From contig CAJNBV010000005.1 of the NCBI GenBank assembly GCA_905221095.1, positions 1 to 64,000 of the forward strand: 64,000 nt of DNA, written 5' to 3'. This document shows, in pieces, positions 61,738 to 64,000 of this stretch. Position numbers and translations under genes: made by a program. The notes below the pieces were generated by a model. The model was not told the origin of the DNA. It saw nothing but the letters and a program-made list of their open reading frames with translations, and searched no databases. Origin of the DNA: a bacterium. GTDB taxonomy: Bacteria > Bacillota > Bacilli > Lactobacillales > Streptococcaceae. Position 1 is the first letter of the stretch; each line of letters opens with the position of its first letter.

Positions 61738-61744
61738 AGCTTTC

Positions 61745-61753
61745 ATTATACCA
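61745..61753 (-). promoter_or_regulatory. Extended -10 promoter of the HAD-gyrB unit (leaderless)
   Basis: TGGTATAAT on the minus strand ends at 61745, seven bases before the ATG at 61737. Confidence 0.65.
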
Positions 61754-61799
61754 TTTTTTCGTTAAAAAAGCGATGATTTCCCTGAGTTTTCCACATAAA

Positions 61800-61824
61800 A
61801 AAACGAGAGGTTAACTCCCGTTTT
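61800..61824 (-). terminator. Terminator of rodA-DJ-1
   Basis: AAAACGaGAG / CTCcCGTTTT hairpin followed by seven T on the minus strand, at the stop of the DJ-1 gene. Confidence 0.82.
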
Positions 61825-62377
61825 ATTGATTTTCACCAAAGACATCTCGATAGAGCATTCCGGTTCGTAAACTCTCTGCGTCTCCTCCTAGTTGTTCCAC
61901 CAACTCGTAGGCAAAGGCAAGGGCTGTTGAAGGGCCCCGACTGGTCATCAAATGTCCATCTACCACTACTGTTTCCTTGACGTATTGACCATCAAGGATT
62001 TGCTCTTGAACACCGTCATAACAAGTAAACTTCTTGTTTTTTAATACTCCTGCTTGATTGAGGGCAATTGGCGCCGCACAAATAGCTGCCAATTTCTTTC
62101 CTTTTTGCTCGAAACTTTGCAATTCTTGAATCAAGTCCTGATTGTCACGCAAATGTGCAGAACCAGGCATCCCTCCAGGAAGGACAATCATGTCATAGTC
62201 TGATAAATCACCATCAAAGACACGATCCGCTCTGACTTGGATTGCGTGCGAACCTGTCACATGCTCCTCAAATCCTACCATATCACAAGTGATATTGGCA
62301 CGACGCAAAACATCCACAACTGTCAAAGCTTCAATTTCTTCAAAACCTTGAGCCAACATAACTGCTACTTTAACCAT
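61823..62377 (-). CDS. DJ-1/PfpI-family protein
   Basis: The 184-residue protein has the DJ-1 nucleophile elbow AAICAAPIAL with Cys100, the conserved Glu14 (GFEEIEA) and VLPGGMPGS. Family members act as deglycases, chaperones or glyoxalases; the assignment here is open. It is 10 bases downstream of rodA. Confidence 0.9.
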   Translation of the reverse strand: MVKVAVMLAQGFEEIEALTVVDVLRRANITCDMVGFEEHVTGSHAIQVRADRVFDGDLSDYDMIVLPGGMPGSAHLRDNQDLIQELQSFEQKGKKLAAICAAPIALNQAGVLKNKKFTCYDGVQEQILDGQYVKETVVVDGHLMTSRGPSTALAFAYELVEQLGGDAESLRTGMLYRDVFGENQ

Positions 62378-62387
62378 GATTTTCTCC

Positions 62388-63611
62388 TTATTTGATTCGT
62401 TTTAATACAACCTTTTTACGCTTGAATGGGACTTTTCCGCTCTTTTCTTCAGCTAGATTGGTCTGGTAACTCATCGATAAAAGCAAGCCAACACCGATCA
62501 AATTACTGATAATAGCCGATCCCCCTTGTGAAATAAAAGGTAAGGGAATCCCAGTCAAAGGAAGCAAGCCCGTCACAGCGCCAATATTCTCAAAGATGTG
62601 GAAGAGCAACATCATAATCAAGCCAGTGGAAATATAGGTATAGAACTGGTTATTTGATTTGAGAGTAATCTTCAACATACGGTAAATCAGCATGAGGTAA
62701 AGGGCAATAACAAGGACAGAGCCAATAAAGCCAAAATCTTCTGCGATCACCGTGAAAATCATATCCGACTCACGAACTGGAATAAGCAGATTCGAAGCAT
62801 TAAACCCCTGACCAAATAAGCCACCACTTCCAATGGCAATTTGTCCTTGAGCCTGCTGATAAGTAGTTGTTTGAGCAAAGTCAAAAGGATTGAGCCAAGC
62901 CAAAATACGGTTGATTTGATAGGTCGGCATTCCCAGTTGATGGAGAAAAGCGCGACCATCCTTGCTGATAAAAATGGCTAAGAAGCCAGCAATTCCTGTT
63001 ACCGCAGTCACAAATACTGGAATAATAATTTTCCAAGAAACTCCTGATAATAAAACAATTCCTGAGAAAATGGCCACAAAAACCAAAGCCGTCCCCAAGT
63101 CACTTTGAAGTGCCAAAAGAACTAGTACTGGAATGGTAAAGAGAATCATCCAGAAAATCAATAAAAAGTCCAGCGGAACTGTGCGTCTCCATTCCTTATG
63201 TTTTTTGGTAAACTGGACAATCACACGAGCCAACATGAGGATATAGGATATCTTCATAAATTCTGACGGTTGAAACAAGGTAATGCCATTTACCGATACC
63301 CAGTTTTTGGCACCTGTTGATGCAACTAGGCTTGGATTATAAAAGACAATTGGCAAGACCATGAGTCCCAAGCCTAAAATATACAGAAAGGGGGTCACTT
63401 TCCAAAGAAATTCTGTATTAAAGAGCATGACGATAAAACCAATCACAAGCCCCAAGGCTATCCAGGCGACCTGCTGCCCTAAAATGGGCAGAATATTGTT
63501 TGGATAATCATGACTAACAGCTATATAGATAGCCACCACGCCGATAACCAGTAGAAAAAATACTGGCAATAGCAAACTATAATCGACTCTAGAGTCGAGA
63601 GAACGTTTCAT
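62388..63611 (-). CDS. rodA: Peptidoglycan glycosyltransferase RodA (SEDS family)
   Basis: RodA polymerises lipid II for peripheral wall growth, working with a class B PBP. The 407-residue protein has about ten membrane segments and the SEDS features GAKNWVSVNGITLFQPSEFMKIS, LQSDLGTALVF, ESDMIFTVIAEDFGFIGS and the C-terminal LTGIPLPFISQGGSAIISN. The start at 63611 (MKRSLDSRVDYSLL) is preferred. TATAAG lies 10 bases upstream, so the leader is very short. Confidence 0.94.
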   Translation of the reverse strand: MKRSLDSRVDYSLLLPVFFLLVIGVVAIYIAVSHDYPNNILPILGQQVAWIALGLVIGFIVMLFNTEFLWKVTPFLYILGLGLMVLPIVFYNPSLVASTGAKNWVSVNGITLFQPSEFMKISYILMLARVIVQFTKKHKEWRRTVPLDFLLIFWMILFTIPVLVLLALQSDLGTALVFVAIFSGIVLLSGVSWKIIIPVFVTAVTGIAGFLAIFISKDGRAFLHQLGMPTYQINRILAWLNPFDFAQTTTYQQAQGQIAIGSGGLFGQGFNASNLLIPVRESDMIFTVIAEDFGFIGSVLVIALYLMLIYRMLKITLKSNNQFYTYISTGLIMMLLFHIFENIGAVTGLLPLTGIPLPFISQGGSAIISNLIGVGLLLSMSYQTNLAEEKSGKVPFKRKKVVLKRIK

Positions 63612-63647
63612 ATATACTAACCTTATACTTTCATACAATACTATTTA

Positions 63648-64000
63648 TCAAAGTTCATTTAAAAATTTATCAATAGCCTTATTAACTTCAGATTGAGCGA
63701 TCGTTGTAACGCTCGCTTCTTTTGCTAGAGAAGTCACTATTTGCTTGCCGTATCGTTTTCCGACAATTCTCCTATCCAGAATGAGTGTTAAGGAACGTTG
63801 GTGTTCACGTCTCGTACTTCTTCCCAAAGCCTGTTTTAAACGAATAATAGCCATTGGCAATTGATAATCATAAAAGGCATTTTTTCCTTCTTGAATTAGT
63901 TCCTGATTGATCTTTTTCGTCAAGGGCTCTTGGGGATTTTGGAAAGGAAGTCTTGGTACAACTTGAATTACAAAAGGATGATTTGAAAAATCAACTCCCT
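63648..64000 (-). CDS. DinG-like ATP-dependent helicase, C-terminal part (runs off window)
   Basis: The frame is open from the right edge to a stop at 63648, giving the last ~117 residues of an XPD/DinG-type helicase. Recognisable parts are GVDF, then VVPRLPFQNPQEPLTKK, the motif VI segment ALGRSTRREHQRSLTLILDRRI, and GKRYGKQIV. The gene start lies outside the window, and an apparent start at 63923 is an internal TTG leucine codon. It is followed 36 bases later by rodA. Confidence 0.88.
   Translation of the reverse strand, partial: GVDFSNHPFVIQVVPRLPFQNPQEPLTKKINQELIQEGKNAFYDYQLPMAIIRLKQALGRSTRREHQRSLTLILDRRIVGKRYGKQIVTSLAKEASVTTIAQSEVNKAIDKFLNEL

Overview
The window is a chromosomal segment of a mitis-group Streptococcus, most likely S. 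mitis or a very close relative of S. pneumoniae. The evidence is low-GC coding, near-pneumococcal housekeeping proteins (ParC, ParE, GyrB, EzrA, PlsY, SUF, S1), pneumococcal-type BOX repeats, extended -10 (TGnTATAAT) promoters, and a lectinolysin-type cytolysin typical of S. mitis. Most genes lie on the minus strand. There is no phage, plasmid, insertion sequence or CRISPR array.

Layout. 0.2-2.1 kb: a small lipoprotein, then rplU-prp-rpmA with an L21 leader. 2.1-9.3 kb: a YoaK-type membrane protein, a Gfo/Idh/MocA oxidoreductase with a DEAD-like helicase, tuf, an AI-2E-type permease and dacA. 9.3-14.5 kb: the complete sufCDSUB iron-sulfur operon. 14.6-19 kb: a DUF3272 protein, msrC-dnaX, rpsA, tRNA-Gln and tRNA-Tyr, and a DUF2969 protein. 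19-24.5 kb: an oligopeptide-binding lipoprotein, ilvE and a five-domain cholesterol-dependent cytolysin. 24.5-30.8 kb: parE and parC separated by an ANT(6)-like nucleotidyltransferase, then plsY. 30.8-38.6 kb: a nucleoside uptake and salvage operon (methyltransferase, pdp, deoC, cdd, pnrA, ABC ATPase, two permeases). 38.8-42 kb: a membrane protein, coaA, rpsT, a FlaR-like kinase and deoD. 42-46 kb: accessory DNA with structured repeats, a glutamine amidotransferase and a 910-residue secreted lipase/lectin/cytolysin-domain chimera. 46-49.5 kb: rpiA-deoB-DUF1697-punA. 49.8-64 kb: nnrD, folD, an ABC amino-acid importer without a binding protein, clpE with a CtsR box, a Nudix hydrolase, ezrA, gyrB, an HAD protein, a DJ-1 protein, rodA and the C-terminus of a DinG-like helicase.

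Genes working together. Two blocks (30.8-38.6 kb and 41.2-49.5 kb) together form a nucleoside import and pentose-salvage module: PnrA plus ABC importer, Cdd, Pdp, DeoD, PunA, DeoB, DeoC and RpiA turn imported nucleosides into bases, pentose phosphates and glyceraldehyde-3-phosphate plus acetaldehyde. Three of the four type IIA topoisomerase subunits (ParC, ParE, GyrB) lie within 37 kb.

Most notable observations. (1) A secreted chimera (43273-46005) joins calcium-type repeats, a class-3-like lipase with GHSLGG, two F-type fucolectin/discoidin domains with complete sugar-binding triads, and a cholesterol-dependent-cytolysin domain 4 with no pore-forming domains. It sits 19 kb from an intact lectinolysin that shares the same lectin and domain-4 modules. 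(2) A covarying structured repeat family lies directly upstream of deoD (tandem), parC and, as a half copy, the amidotransferase gene. In parC it creates a leader reading frame that ends in an ATGA overlap with a start codon lacking a ribosome site. (3) At least five genes have an extended -10 hexamer ending 6-7 bases before the start codon, which predicts leaderless mRNAs.
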